From the NCBI RefSeq assembly GCF_002258785.1, contig NZ_NOYI01000036.1, positions 62,001 through 126,000 of the forward strand: a stretch of DNA of 64,000 bases. The letters are read 5' to 3'. Origin of the DNA: Rhodococcus sp. 06-235-1A. Its GTDB lineage: Bacteria; Actinomycetota; Actinomycetes; Mycobacteriales; Mycobacteriaceae. Below are positions 23,900-33,315 of this stretch, one piece after another. Made by a program: the position numbers and the translations under genes. How positions within the stretch are numbered: the stretch's first letter is position 1; every line of letters begins with the position of its first letter. The notes beneath the pieces were generated by a model, which made no database searches, was not told the origin of the DNA, and saw only the letters and a program-made list of their open reading frames with translations.

Positions 23900-24778
23900 A
23901 TGACGGTCCCCTTCTCCGATGACGAGTTGATGCAAGCATTTGCCGATTATCAACTGGCCTTACCTGAGCTAGGTGAGGGTTCTTACAAGGTTGCTTACCG
24001 GGGCCGTAGCGGATCAGACGACATTGTCATCAAAATTGTAAAGGAGCCACTTCCGGAGGACGACTTTGACTCCGACGACTCCATCCCGTTTCCGACCCGC
24101 TTCGGCCGCGAGATCGAGGGTATGTCCCAGGTCGATTCGCCCCACGTGGTAAAGCTCGTCGAGCCGCCCAGAAAATGCAGGCTCTCAAGACGAGACTACA
24201 TTTGGTATGCAGAGCCCTACTACCCAGGGGGGACTCTCGATCAGGCTATTAAGAATTTCGGTGGAAACGAGGATCTTTCTCGACGTCTGGTTATTGCGCT
24301 ACTTCGAGCAGTCAACGCAATGTGGTCGGACGCAGGAATTGTGCATCGCGACATCAAACCCGGCAACATCGTCTTCGACGATGCAGGTTCTCCGGTTCTG
24401 CTTGATCTGGGAATTGCGTACCACAATGATCTTTCGCCGCTCACCGATGCGTACGGCGCATCGCCACGCACAGGTAGATACGCCGCACCTGAGCAATTCG
24501 AGATGAGACGGATCGCAGAAATCGACTTCAGAACAGATCTTTTTCAGATCGGGATTGTCGCATTTGAAGCGCTTGTCGGGCACCATCCATTCTGGTATGA
24601 AAAAATAGACAGTAGCGAGTACTTTCGGAGACTACAAAGCTTCGACGCCTCCTCCTTTGAGGGCGTGTCGTGCGAAGAGGACCTGCAGGTAGTCATCACG
24701 CGTCTGCTGGCTCCGCGCCCCAGCCAGCGGTATAGAAATGTGTCAATTCCGCTACGCCGACTTGGAGTTACGGTATGA
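23900..24778 (+). CDS. Eukaryotic-like Ser/Thr protein kinase
   Basis: This compact, 292-residue soluble kinase without membrane helix or sensor domain has the standard motifs in order. The glycine loop is LGEGSYKVAYRG, the ATP-binding Lys is in DIVIKIVKE (about residue 45), the catalytic loop is IVHRDIKPGNIVF, the metal-binding motif is LLDLGIAYH (DLG instead of DFG), and APEQF forms the APE motif. ATG 23900 gives a normal domain start; ATG 23864 is in frame but has no better ribosome-binding site. It overlaps the next gene by 4 bp (ATGA). Codon use is less GC-rich than in the chromosome. Cytoplasmic kinases beside unknown effectors are frequent in antiphage systems. Confidence 0.92.
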   Translation: MTVPFSDDELMQAFADYQLALPELGEGSYKVAYRGRSGSDDIVIKIVKEPLPEDDFDSDDSIPFPTRFGREIEGMSQVDSPHVVKLVEPPRKCRLSRRDYIWYAEPYYPGGTLDQAIKNFGGNEDLSRRLVIALLRAVNAMWSDAGIVHRDIKPGNIVFDDAGSPVLLDLGIAYHNDLSPLTDAYGASPRTGRYAAPEQFEMRRIAEIDFRTDLFQIGIVAFEALVGHHPFWYEKIDSSEYFRRLQSFDASSFEGVSCEEDLQVVITRLLAPRPSQRYRNVSIPLRRLGVTV

Positions 24779-25944
24779 GCTTCTATGTTCAGCACGGATA
24801 CGGCAAGGGCAGCAAGATCTTCGACGTCTCCGATCAGGGCTCCCTCTCCGGAGTCGTGCTCAGCCCTGGTGACGAAGATGTCGCCGCACTCACCACAACG
24901 GTGACGGGACTTCGGTCGAGGGGCCTCGATGCGCTCCTCGATCCTCAATCTTATATCTACTCCTCAACCCCAGCGGGTTCGGCTCGACGCCATTCATCTC
25001 ACGCTTTGAACTTCCGCCGAATCAAGTGGTCACAAAGCGCTGGCGATGTCGCCAACCAAATAGCGTCAATCGAGGCCGCCAATACTGCGGTCGGAATTCA
25101 CAACCGTTTGATAGCACCCACGTGCATCCAGTCGACTTTTACAGATATCTGGACACCTCTAGCACTCCAGTACGCCCGATCTGCCGTCGACGCATGGGGA
25201 GGAGATAGAACCATTGCCAGTGTCGCCATCGATGAGGGCGCGTTAAGTAACTGGAAAGACATTGCCGACTGGCTCGACGTTGTCACAACCATAGATGTTC
25301 AGGGTTTCTACATAGTTGTCAATCGGGCAACTAAAGGTTATCCGCCCGCACCGTGGGACTCGAACCGCTTGTCCAACTTGCTCCGGCTTATCTACACCCT
25401 GTCAGAGGTCAACGAATATGAAGTACATTGGGGGTATTCGGATCTCGAAGGACTCCTAGGTCTGGCCGCTGGCGCTACCGCAATATCTTCTGGCTGGTTT
25501 TACACCTTAAGACAATTCTTCATCTCCAAATGGCAACCGTCTCCCGCCGGTGGTCAGCCCCCAACTGCGAGGGTGTATCTACCCGCTCTGTGGGCCTCAT
25601 TGAAGGCACAAGAGGAACTGTCATACGTTATGAACCTCCCCTACAGCGACGACATCGTGCTCCCAGAAATCAGCGCAACCTTCGCCGCCCGTGCCTTATC
25701 GTCCTGGACACGGGCGGAGGCCCAAGTGCAGTTCATGGCGCAACTGTCCAGAAGGGCCGAGGCAGGCACCACCTCAGCGGACGTACCGACTCGACTCGAC
25801 GCAGTCGAAAAGTCACTCAACGAGGCATCGAGCCTGTACAGCCGTATTGCACGAGACCGGGTAGTGCTGCCGCCCGCTTACGCTGGACGCGTCACCAACT
25901 TGCTTCACGCGGTTGAGGAAATGCGCGTTGCAGAGGGAATCTGA
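24775..25944 (+). CDS. Unrecognised 389-aa partner of the kinase
   Basis: This is a soluble protein, translationally coupled to the kinase. Regularly alternating strands and helices, such as VVLSPGDEDVAALTTTVTGL, LDALLDPQSYIY, TIASVAIDEGALSNWKDIAD and TTIDVQGFYIVVNRA, suggest an alpha/beta barrel like those of tRNA-guanine transglycosylase-type TIM barrels. No catalytic motif could be fixed. The C-terminal third is helical (RLDAVEKSLNEASSLYSRIA). It could be the kinase substrate or effector. Its end overlaps the convergent PD-(D/E)XK gene by 40 bp. Fold and function are inference. Confidence 0.8.
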   Translation: MSFYVQHGYGKGSKIFDVSDQGSLSGVVLSPGDEDVAALTTTVTGLRSRGLDALLDPQSYIYSSTPAGSARRHSSHALNFRRIKWSQSAGDVANQIASIEAANTAVGIHNRLIAPTCIQSTFTDIWTPLALQYARSAVDAWGGDRTIASVAIDEGALSNWKDIADWLDVVTTIDVQGFYIVVNRATKGYPPAPWDSNRLSNLLRLIYTLSEVNEYEVHWGYSDLEGLLGLAAGATAISSGWFYTLRQFFISKWQPSPAGGQPPTARVYLPALWASLKAQEELSYVMNLPYSDDIVLPEISATFAARALSSWTRAEAQVQFMAQLSRRAEAGTTSADVPTRLDAVEKSLNEASSLYSRIARDRVVLPPAYAGRVTNLLHAVEEMRVAEGI

Positions 25945-26642
25945 TCGCGCTGTAGCTGTCGATGCAGGAGCTCGAGAAGCCAGAGTTTTTGCGCGTCACC
26001 AAGCGGACGCTTAGGCGCGGTACGTAGCCACGACAGCCGATCGCCCGACATTTTAATCAGACCGCTCTCGTATACACCTAACGTGGGCAGGTCGACGCGA
26101 GCCGCAACGTTCTCTGGCATCAAAATTGCAGTGCGGTGGGCCATCGGCCCGAATCGCGCCACCTGTCTCACCGCACGTCGCCAGTCCGACATCTTCGCCT
26201 CCACTGCGAGTGAGTCGTGGACGAGGTTCCTCGCATGCGCGAGCTGCGAATCTTTCCAGTTTGCGGCCTGCATCTTCGACCGCAGGTCTCGGGCGTAAGT
26301 AGCCGACACCCCTACAGGTTCGTCGACATCGCCAGAAATAACCTGCGCCTCGGTGAAGGTCGCGAGTCGATTGGCCTTACGTAGGTACGAAATAAGTCCA
26401 CTTGATGAGATTGCAAGTAGGAGCACATCCGGCCGACCTCGACCGATTCGTGGTTCCAACAGCAGATGGAGGCTACGACCTGCTCCAGGAGGCATAAGGT
26501 TGTGTGCGTCTTGAGCGAACGCTTCCGTCAAGCGGGCCTCGTGGATCGGTACCCCGACAGTCCGCGTACCCTTCCCTTTCGCCACATCCGCGACGACGTC
26601 GCTATGTTGTACCAAAACGCTGGTCGATAACAAGGTGTCCAC
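25905..26642 (-). CDS. PD-(D/E)XK nuclease-like protein
   Basis: This protein has about 245 residues. A candidate nuclease core is GRGRPDVLLLAISSSGLISY, with the PD acid, followed much later by SLAVEAKMSDWRRAVRQVAR. The E-x-K and the following W...Q helix fit the last half of a PD-(D/E)XK site. The next strand is RTAILMPENVA. The fold is used by restriction and defence nucleases. The start is uncertain: GTG 26642 is used here, and the frame is open to 26813. It converges on the kinase operon and reads the same way as the small gene to its right. Confidence 0.65.
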   Translation of the reverse strand: MDTLLSTSVLVQHSDVVADVAKGKGTRTVGVPIHEARLTEAFAQDAHNLMPPGAGRSLHLLLEPRIGRGRPDVLLLAISSSGLISYLRKANRLATFTEAQVISGDVDEPVGVSATYARDLRSKMQAANWKDSQLAHARNLVHDSLAVEAKMSDWRRAVRQVARFGPMAHRTAILMPENVAARVDLPTLGVYESGLIKMSGDRLSWLRTAPKRPLGDAQKLWLLELLHRQLQRDQIPSATRISSTA

Positions 26643-27056
26643 CCCTCCACAATATGACCCCTGGCCTGTCCAGGCGCATCGGACTGGAGCCCGTGCCGTA
26701 ACGACGGTGTCAGTCTCATCGGTCCTGGCCTGAGTAGGAGATCCGGACGGTGGCAGGTGGGGCTGTATCGGACAACGGAATGTCGAACAGATGCCTGCCT
26801 GCGGGGGCAACATCCACCTCCAGGATCATTCGAGGAGGACGTTATCGTGGAGTCGCATGGTGGCCGCGAACCCCTGTTACAACGCCTCCACCTTTTGTGC
26901 AACGCCCGAACCGATCTTAGCTTCTCCACCCTCTACGGCCTCGGCTTTATGGCCAACGTTAGCGATTCGGCCTGAGCGGTGGCTTCCGAACGGCGCACCA
27001 TGGAGAGCACTCTGCCGTCGTAAAACGCCTTCGTGGACAGGGGCAGGAAGATCCGA

Positions 27057-27521
27057 CTAGCGCGGCCACCACCGCACGAGCGCTCGAGCTCGGTCATGCA
27101 GCTCGTTGATTGAATCAACCAGGAGCGCCAGCCAAGTTAATGCACTTTCAGGGCTAGGAACGAGCGTCGATGGTACGGCGTTCTGAGCGGCATCATCGAG
27201 TTGGTTGATGTTCGATGGGTAGTCGGTTGTCTTCCCGTCAACGACGTTCGGTGCACCGTCCAACCCGTAGGTGATAACGAAGGTGATTTCATGTCGATTT
27301 GCTTCGGTGAAGTGTGCAGACAGAGCCAGTTGACCCCAAACGGAACGGTCGTAGACAACTGCACCGGACCGAATTGCGGCCTGCAGCAACCAGTGCGGAA
27401 CAATCTTGCCGTGCATCCACGCTGAACCGCAGCGACGGAAGTCGATGTCGAGCGCCCGAGCTTTCGCCTCGTCCAACGTAAGCAACGGCAGGTTCTCGAT
27501 ACCGAGTACGGAACTATCCAC
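27057..27521 (-). CDS. Unrecognised 154-aa protein
   Basis: The GTG start at 27521 gives a small soluble protein containing IENLPLLTLDEAKARALDID, FRRCGSAWMHGKIVPHWLLQ and ALTWLALLVDSINELHDRAR. No family is recognised. It points toward the PD-(D/E)XK gene, with 414 bp of apparently non-coding DNA between them if the later start of that gene is right. It may belong to the same locus. Confidence 0.6.
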   Translation of the reverse strand: MDSSVLGIENLPLLTLDEAKARALDIDFRRCGSAWMHGKIVPHWLLQAAIRSGAVVYDRSVWGQLALSAHFTEANRHEITFVITYGLDGAPNVVDGKTTDYPSNINQLDDAAQNAVPSTLVPSPESALTWLALLVDSINELHDRARALVRWWPR

Positions 27522-27637
27522 CTATGTTGCCTCCTGATCTCCGGGAATGTGTCGGTCGGCAGCTGCGTCGGACCGACTTGGTGTGCGATGTACCCGCGAT
27601 AGCGGGTGAAAAGTGCAGTGGCTAGGTAATAGACCGG

Positions 27638-27997
27638 TCAGCGAATCCTGGGTCCACGCGCGAGCGGACCTGTCCGTTTGGGGAACGGTTTGCCGTCGTT
27701 GAACCGGAGACGCAGCGACTCGAGGTACTCCTCCACCGCTGCGTTGACCAGATCCGATGGGCCACGCGGCGCTCCCGGTGTCGCGGATAGTGCCTCCGCG
27801 GCGTTGAGGAGATCGTCGACAGTGGCCGTGTAGAGATAGTACGAGCGTTTGCACTTGCTGTGATCCACCGTTGATTCCGAGTTCTTCTGTACCAGTAGGG
27901 TTTCTGCGACAGGCTGAGACGTGTCGTTGCCCGGGTGAGGTGGGTTCACGGGGCTTTGTCCGGCCAGTGCGCTCTTCATCCGCTCGGGCCGCGCCAT
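27638..27997 (-). CDS. ParB-like/centromere-binding small protein
   Basis: This 119-residue protein is encoded directly after parA, sharing the TGATG junction. The N-terminal half is disordered. The C-terminal half (YYLYTATVDDLLNAAEALSA, then SDLVNAAVEEYLESLRLRF) looks like a ribbon-helix-helix or related small DNA-binding fold. Small proteins in this position usually bind the partition site and stimulate ParA. The identification rests on position and size more than on sequence. Confidence 0.7.
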   Translation of the reverse strand: MARPERMKSALAGQSPVNPPHPGNDTSQPVAETLLVQKNSESTVDHSKCKRSYYLYTATVDDLLNAAEALSATPGAPRGPSDLVNAAVEEYLESLRLRFNDGKPFPKRTGPLARGPRIR

Positions 27998-28803
27998 CAC
28001 TGCTCTCCATCAATGAGGATCTCGACTGTGTCGCGGTAGATAGTCCACAGGCTCCGCGCTTGGGTTGTTCCCCAGTCCTTCAGACTGGTCTGCGATTCCA
28101 TCGAGTCTTTGATGACGACTCGTTTCGGCACTGGATCACCGAGAATGTCAATGCTGGCTGCAATCTCGATGAGCTGTTCTCGGCCGGCGATGGTTTGGTT
28201 CTCGTGCAGGTTGATCACCGCACCGAGAAGGCGGAGGTCGGCGTTGTAGCTTCGTCTGACTGCGTCAATTGTCCGGCATAATCGCGCCAAGCCGTTCGCC
28301 GAGAACAGCGCAGATTGGCTGACGACAACAACTTTGCGTGCCGCGACGAGTGCGTTGATGGTCAGCAGGTCCAAGCTGGGCGGGCAGTCGATCAGGATGA
28401 CGTCGTACTGATCAGCAACGGTTTCGAGTGCATCTCGAAGTCGGCGTTCGCGCCCCGCTCCCGCAACCACCAGCTGGTCTCTCACATACGCGAGTGATTC
28501 GTTCCCGGGCACTGTCGGGACCAGGAAGACACCTGGCCAGATGCAGGGTACGACTGTGTCGCCGATCGTTGCTCCCGAAGAGTCCGAAAGCACGTCTGCG
28601 ACACCAAGGTCGTCGAGAGCAAGAGTCTGTGCGGCGAGGACCGTACTGAGGTTGCCTTGCGGGTCTATATCTATGACGAGAACTCGTTTGCCCGCACGCG
28701 CGGCGGCGTCGGTGAGGTGGAAGGTCTCGGTGGTTTTGCCCACGCCACCCTTCTGGTTGCAGAACGCGATGATGTCAGCGGGCATGGCGGGTCTCACTTC
28801 CAT
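27997..28803 (-). CDS. parA: ParA-family partition ATPase
   Basis: This 268-residue protein carries a deviant Walker A motif (FCNQKGGVGKTTETFHL), a switch region with VLVIDIDPQGNLSTVLA and a Walker B strand VILIDCPPSLDLLTINAL. ParA moves plasmid or chromosome copies apart together with a site-binding partner, here the next gene. ATG 28803 and ATG 28785 are both possible starts; the latter begins MPADIIAF right before the first strand. Its presence indicates that the surrounding element is or was plasmid-like. Confidence 0.94.
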   Translation of the reverse strand: MEVRPAMPADIIAFCNQKGGVGKTTETFHLTDAAARAGKRVLVIDIDPQGNLSTVLAAQTLALDDLGVADVLSDSSGATIGDTVVPCIWPGVFLVPTVPGNESLAYVRDQLVVAGAGRERRLRDALETVADQYDVILIDCPPSLDLLTINALVAARKVVVVSQSALFSANGLARLCRTIDAVRRSYNADLRLLGAVINLHENQTIAGREQLIEIAASIDILGDPVPKRVVIKDSMESQTSLKDWGTTQARSLWTIYRDTVEILIDGEQ

Positions 28804-29908
28804 TGCAGGAGTTGCGGGTGATAAGCGAAATGGTTGCGAGGGACGCATGGCACCCCAGTCTCCTGAGGGATGTATCTGAGCCGCGGCGGGCAATGGGTGA
28901 ATAGGTCGCCTTACTGGTGACGGAGGCATCACCCGAATGGGGTCTATTGCCCGACAACACATGAGAGGGAAGCATCAGCGGTGAAGGACCTGTGGTTCGA
29001 GTGGGCTCTGTCGGATCCGATACGCCTGTGGCGTGTATTGCACCTGATGCACGCGACACTGGCACTGGTGGCCAATCAGGTGATGACCGATAGACGGGCG
29101 ATTCAAGCCTTGCTGGTATTCGATGTACGGCCGAATACAGCTCGCGCAGTGCGTCATTGGATTCGTTATGACTACAGCCTGGATATTCATCACGCTTGGC
29201 CGCTGATGCCAAGGCAGGCTTGGGGATTCCGGCTCGATCGCCAATCCGCACAGGCAGTGACGGGTGAAAACGACGTGCGAGCGAAAGCAAGTGAGGCTCG
29301 ATTCGATGATGGTCAGGGGTTCTCATGGGTCCTCTTCAGTAGTGACTGGGTTCAAAGGCGTGGTACTTCGTCGGTCTGTCTCGGACCCCCCATGGCCCCT
29401 GAGCCAATTTCCGCACCCACGTTGTCCGCTCCACGTCCGATAGCCCCGCGTCACGATGGACGCGCGGCTGCTCGGTATCGCCACTCGTTCGATGATCAGT
29501 CGAGCGTGTGGTGCCTCGAGGCCGGTCTCAGAGGATTTACACAGGGTGCACAGGCCGGCGGCAGGCTGGTGTAACGTCGGGCTCTGCCAGAAAACGACGC
29601 TGCTGCGACACATCAGGCCTTTGCTAGACGGTTCACAGCGAAGGCTTGTTCGAGTGCGAGCAGAGGGGTTCGACCGCGCGATCGCGAATCGAAGCGTGCG
29701 TCATCGCCCGTTCGGCCCCTGACCGAAATCAGGGGCGGAGAACGGTGCGTCAGCGAAATGTCTTGAATCACTTGTCAAGACGCTTTATGATCGGTGGCGA
29801 AACTCCTTCCTCACGGGTTGTGGTTTCGACGCCCTCGGCTTCGGTGCTGGTAACACCGAGATTCTCCGGGGGCGTTTCAGTTTCCTGAGGGGCAGTTGGC
29901 CCCGGGCC
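28804..29908. other. Long intergenic stretch with one doubtful 197-codon frame
   Basis: Between parA and the excisionase gene only one frame is notable: GTG 28981 to 29574 on the plus strand. It is preceded by GAGAGGGAAG and starts with tryptophan-rich sequence (DLWFEWALSDPIRLWRVLHL). Its second half looks random, so I do not call it as a gene. A short inverted repeat GTCTTGA / TCAAGAC lies near 29762-29780. The stretch could contain the partition site or a replication origin, but no iteron array is evident. Confidence 0.4.
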
Positions 29909-30106
29909 TTACGCGACGCCTGAACTGGCGTCGGATTCCGCCTCGAGACCTTCGATGTACTCATCGATGGCCGTATCCGGGATGAGCCGACGCTTGCCGA
30001 CCTTCACGCTCCGGATTTCTCCGGACGCGATCTTGTTGAAGAAGTTGGATCGTCCAAGTCCCGTGCAAGCCATAGCCTCCGGGACAGACAGCAGCCGTCT
30101 GGGCAT
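29909..30106 (-). CDS. Excisionase-like helix-turn-helix protein
   Basis: This 65-residue protein is a single MerR/excisionase-type winged helix: RRLLSVPEAMACTGLGRSNF, then IRSVKVGKRRLIPDTAIDEY. Such proteins bend DNA for excision or control integrase direction. ATG 30106 was chosen because the domain starts there. It diverges from the XRE regulator and shares the operator region with it, close to the integrase gene. Confidence 0.85.
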   Translation of the reverse strand: MPRRLLSVPEAMACTGLGRSNFFNKIASGEIRSVKVGKRRLIPDTAIDEYIEGLEAESDASSGVA

Positions 30107-30127
30107 CTTCAGCACCTCCACTGATTG

Positions 30128-30184
30128 TGTGGTAGAGCCACATTTTGGGGGACTTATCGGATCAGTCCATGTGGTTCCACCACA
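30128..30184. promoter_or_regulatory. Paired TGTGG-N5-CCACA operators
   Basis: Two perfect 15-bp palindromes of the form TGTGG-N5-CCACA lie at 30128-30142 and 30170-30184, 42 bp apart. They sit in the divergent region between the excisionase-like gene and the XRE gene. The second is followed by TAGACT, a likely -10, shortly before the XRE start. They are the likely binding sites of the XRE regulator and would set the switch between excision and integration genes. Confidence 0.72.
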
Positions 30185-30244
30185 GAGTAGCAACTACGTA
30201 CCCCACCCACAAGACCGACGTATTTTCAGCTAGACTGCGTATCC

Positions 30245-30877
30245 ATGACGCAGTCTTGGGCGGAATCAATCGTTGCCCGGGTCGCCTCGGAAGTTCGCCG
30301 ACTCCGGGGTAAAGACCACTCCGCACTGTCCGCGGCAAAGCTCGCCGACAGAACCGTCGACTTCGGGTGGGGAATCTCCCGGTCGGTGGTTGCAGACTTG
30401 GAGACAGGTCGAAAGAAGAGCCTTGACATCTCGGAACTGCTCGTATTGGCTGCGGCACTGGGAGTCTCACCTGCACAGTTGGTCTTCCCCGACCTTCCCA
30501 AAGGGAAGGTCGAAGTACTCCCTGGGCTGCCGCAAGAATCTCACGATGCCCTCCGCTGGTTTAGCGGCGAGGCCGGACTCATGCGACCGAGCTCGGAATG
30601 GACCGAAGAGCAATCAGAAACTCCTCTCGACATGTGGGTCCGAGACACCTTCGACCCGAGAAACGATCGTGTCGGAATCACTCGCGAATGGCTCGATGCA
30701 CTCAAGGCCATGCGTCGCGCCCGGGTACAACTACGAAACGGATTGTCCAAGAACGAATCCGCCGAACATATCGAGTCGATGCAGTATCTGTACGAGGATG
30801 CACGACGACGCTCGGAGGAGCTCTTTCGACGGATGACAGAACTGGGCATGAACACACAGGACGAAGAGGATGGCTAG
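30245..30877 (+). CDS. XRE-family regulator of the integration module
   Basis: This 210-residue protein has an N-terminal lambda-repressor-type helix-turn-helix (VRRLRGKDHSALSAAKLADR; ISRSVVADLETGRKKSLDI) and a C-terminal helical part with ALKAMRRARVQLRNGLSKNE. Its start codon lies only about 10 bp after a TAGACT box, so the transcript may be almost leaderless. It overlaps the integrase gene by 8 bp, so the two are made together. It most likely represses the divergent excisionase gene. Confidence 0.88.
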   Translation: MTQSWAESIVARVASEVRRLRGKDHSALSAAKLADRTVDFGWGISRSVVADLETGRKKSLDISELLVLAAALGVSPAQLVFPDLPKGKVEVLPGLPQESHDALRWFSGEAGLMRPSSEWTEEQSETPLDMWVRDTFDPRNDRVGITREWLDALKAMRRARVQLRNGLSKNESAEHIESMQYLYEDARRRSEELFRRMTELGMNTQDEEDG

Positions 30878-32087
30878 GCAGCGCACTGCCCCTGGAGAGT
30901 GGGGAAAGATCACGAACACAAAGCGCGGGTCGGCTTTCGTCGCAAAGGTTCGTATCCGAGATTCCGACGGCGTGCGCCGCTTGGTCGAGGCAAGCGGCCG
31001 GTCCCCAGAGGCCGCTCGGCGGAACTTGAACGCGAAGTTACAGAACAGGCTGGCACCAACCCGCGCAAGCGGCCTGACGAGTAGTTCGACCGTCTCAGCC
31101 CTGGCCTCGAGTTGGTTTGCCGAGCAGGAACCATCACTGGCAGCGCAGTCCTACAGCCGCTATCTCGATGTTTGGAACAAGCTGTGTGCACCGGCCATCG
31201 GTGAACTACTTGTCAGGGAAGTCCGCACAGGCACCGTAGATTCGTTCCTCCGAGAACTGGCCGCGCGAGCTCCCAGTAGCGCCCGCATTGCACGTGTGGT
31301 GTGCACAGGAGTCTTCTCCAAAGCCGTCCGATTGGACCTCATGCCACAGAACCCGGTCCGAGAAGTGGCGCTGCCGAAGAAGGCCAGGCAGCCGGTCAGG
31401 TCCGTCACTCTTGACGAGCTGAACGAGATCCGAAGCCGAGTCGCAGCTTATTGCGCTCACGAAGAGGTTCTCGCGGACGGGACGGTGAAACGGAAGCCTG
31501 GCCCCAAGCCTGGCCAAGACCTACAAGACATCATGGACCTCCTGATTGCGACTGGGGCTCGGATCGGAGAGGTGCTAGCTCTTCGCTATCCGGATCTCCG
31601 TCTCGACGTCAGCCCTGCGACCGCGACGATTCAGGCGACTTTGATAGTTCCTCGGGTTGCGGGCGAGCGCCTATGGCGTCAGGAACACAGGAAAGGCGAT
31701 TCCCCGCCGTTGACATTGGTTCTGCCCGAGTTCGCAGCGACGATACTGAGGCGCCGGGCAGAATCGCCGATATTCATCAACCCTCACGAGGCAGTATTCG
31801 TGACCAGCACCGGAAACTGGCTTTCGCCATCCAACGTCAGACGATCGTGGAGGGCTGCGCTCGGCGCGGATTTCTCCTGGGTGAGACCGCATTCTTTCCG
31901 CAAGACGGTTGCCACATTGATCAAGGAAACCTATGGCATCGAGACCGCGCAAACCCAGCTGGGGCATTCATCGACGCGTGTCACCGAAGCTCATTACATC
32001 CAACGGATCAATTCTGCGCCAGATCTGACCGCAACTCTAGATCTGTACGGACCCTCGAACTACTCCGACGAGTCATCAAATCTGTAA
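30870..32087 (+). CDS. int: Tyrosine integrase of the integrative element
   Basis: This 405-residue phage-type integrase has three parts. The arm-binding domain is at the start (SAFVAKVRIRDSDGVRRLVE). The core-binding domain follows (LASSWFAEQEPSLAAQSYSR). The catalytic domain has the Arg in IATGARIGEVLALRYPDL, H-x-x-R in RPHSFRKTVATLIKE, and LGHSSTRVTEAHY with the nucleophile. It is the last gene but one before a tRNA-Arg whose 3' end faces it, the usual arrangement at an attachment site. Confidence 0.94.
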   Translation: MARQRTAPGEWGKITNTKRGSAFVAKVRIRDSDGVRRLVEASGRSPEAARRNLNAKLQNRLAPTRASGLTSSSTVSALASSWFAEQEPSLAAQSYSRYLDVWNKLCAPAIGELLVREVRTGTVDSFLRELAARAPSSARIARVVCTGVFSKAVRLDLMPQNPVREVALPKKARQPVRSVTLDELNEIRSRVAAYCAHEEVLADGTVKRKPGPKPGQDLQDIMDLLIATGARIGEVLALRYPDLRLDVSPATATIQATLIVPRVAGERLWRQEHRKGDSPPLTLVLPEFAATILRRRAESPIFINPHEAVFVTSTGNWLSPSNVRRSWRAALGADFSWVRPHSFRKTVATLIKETYGIETAQTQLGHSSTRVTEAHYIQRINSAPDLTATLDLYGPSNYSDESSNL

Positions 32088-32200
32088 CTCGGGTGGCGTC
32101 AGGTCATGCTGGTCAGGGACGGCGTGTCTGAATCGGATCGGTAGAAGATCCTCGTCTCTCGGAGCCCACTCACTGAATACTCGCCCATGACCTGGGCTGG

Positions 32201-33125
32201 TCACGACATCACTCCCGTGGCGAAGCCAAGTGATACCACTGACAACGAATAGGTCGGTTGGTTGAAATTCCCGTGCGTGATTGACCTCGCCGTGGGTGAG
32301 TTCGACGGCATTGGGTTCCCCGTCGAGCCCTTCACTTCGACATGCCGCTCGCTGGCTAGGTCCCCAGAACCGAAAAGCAGGAGGTCGAAAGGCCGGGATG
32401 CGCCGACATCCTTGCACTCGTACCCGAGCGACTCGTAGTGCTGAATCGCCTGCCGCACAGCCTGCATCTCGATCGCTCGCCGGACCTTGGGGTCCGACAC
32501 GTGACCTGCCTCGAGGGCTTGCCGGCGATCCGAACGCGCCGTCGACGACGTCTCCGATCCCTTGCCATCCACGCCTCGGTCGGCTGAAGAGTGGATCTGC
32601 GCGACAGCAAGTTCTGGCAGCACACCGAATAGCGCGGAGGGGAATTTGCTGAGGTACCCACCTTGTTTGGGGCGGAGGGTTCCATTCGAGAGAAATGCGA
32701 ACGGAAAGTAGACGCTTCCGTCACGGCCGATCTCGAGGACATCCTGCACCGAGCGGATGGCGGGTAGGCGTTCGTTCAAATCCTGGAAGGTAACCGACGT
32801 CGAGAACTCCGTGTAGTCGCGCAACAGAGCTTCTCGGCCGCTCGCGGGGCTGTTGTCGTTGTACACGAGGTTGTCGACCTCGTACGGCTCACCGTCGACG
32901 ATCGACCAACCGACGAACCTGGATGGCTTCCCATCCCGGGCTGTCGTCCAGTGGAGTACGACGTCGCCGTCCCGAACGTGGTTGACGAGCTCCCAGTACG
33001 GAGTCGAGACTCCGTTTCGCTTCGCGAACGGGACTCTGATTTCCATCGCCGAAATCGTCGCGCCTGATCGTCTCCATCCAATACCGCTCGGCAGGGTCCG
33101 TCAGCCACCACTCGTTGATCGTCAC
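32201..33125 (-). pseudogene. DUF3883 nuclease-like protein, frameshifted near the N-terminus
   Basis: The main frame (from ATG 33046) encodes 281 residues. It has YWELVNHVRDGDVVLHWTTA early and HVEVKGSTGNPM near the end, the E-V-K of the DUF3883 domain found in defence and restriction proteins. The expected N-terminus is present in another frame from GTG 33125: INEWWLTDPAERYWMETIRR, then DDFG. Joining the two frames near 33045-33060 restores a normal family member, so a single indel or sequencing error separates them. Translation from ATG 33046 alone would give a shortened product. Confidence 0.75.
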
Positions 33126-33315
33126 GACGCCACTGTGTCATGGTCGAGCCGTTCCAATGTTGGGACTGAGGCTGTCCGGCCCCGACACCGTGAACTCAAC
33201 ACTTTCGTGCCGAATTCCGACCAATGTGTTGAGTAAGTGTTGAGCCGGGCGCAACTCGGATGGTCATCGAAAATGCCCCGAACCGCATCGCTGCAGCTCC
33301 GGGGCATTTCTTCTG

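Noticed and set aside
28981-29574. 197-codon gene
   Set aside because: The second half looks random, codon use is uneven and no motif is present; kept as a doubtful frame only.
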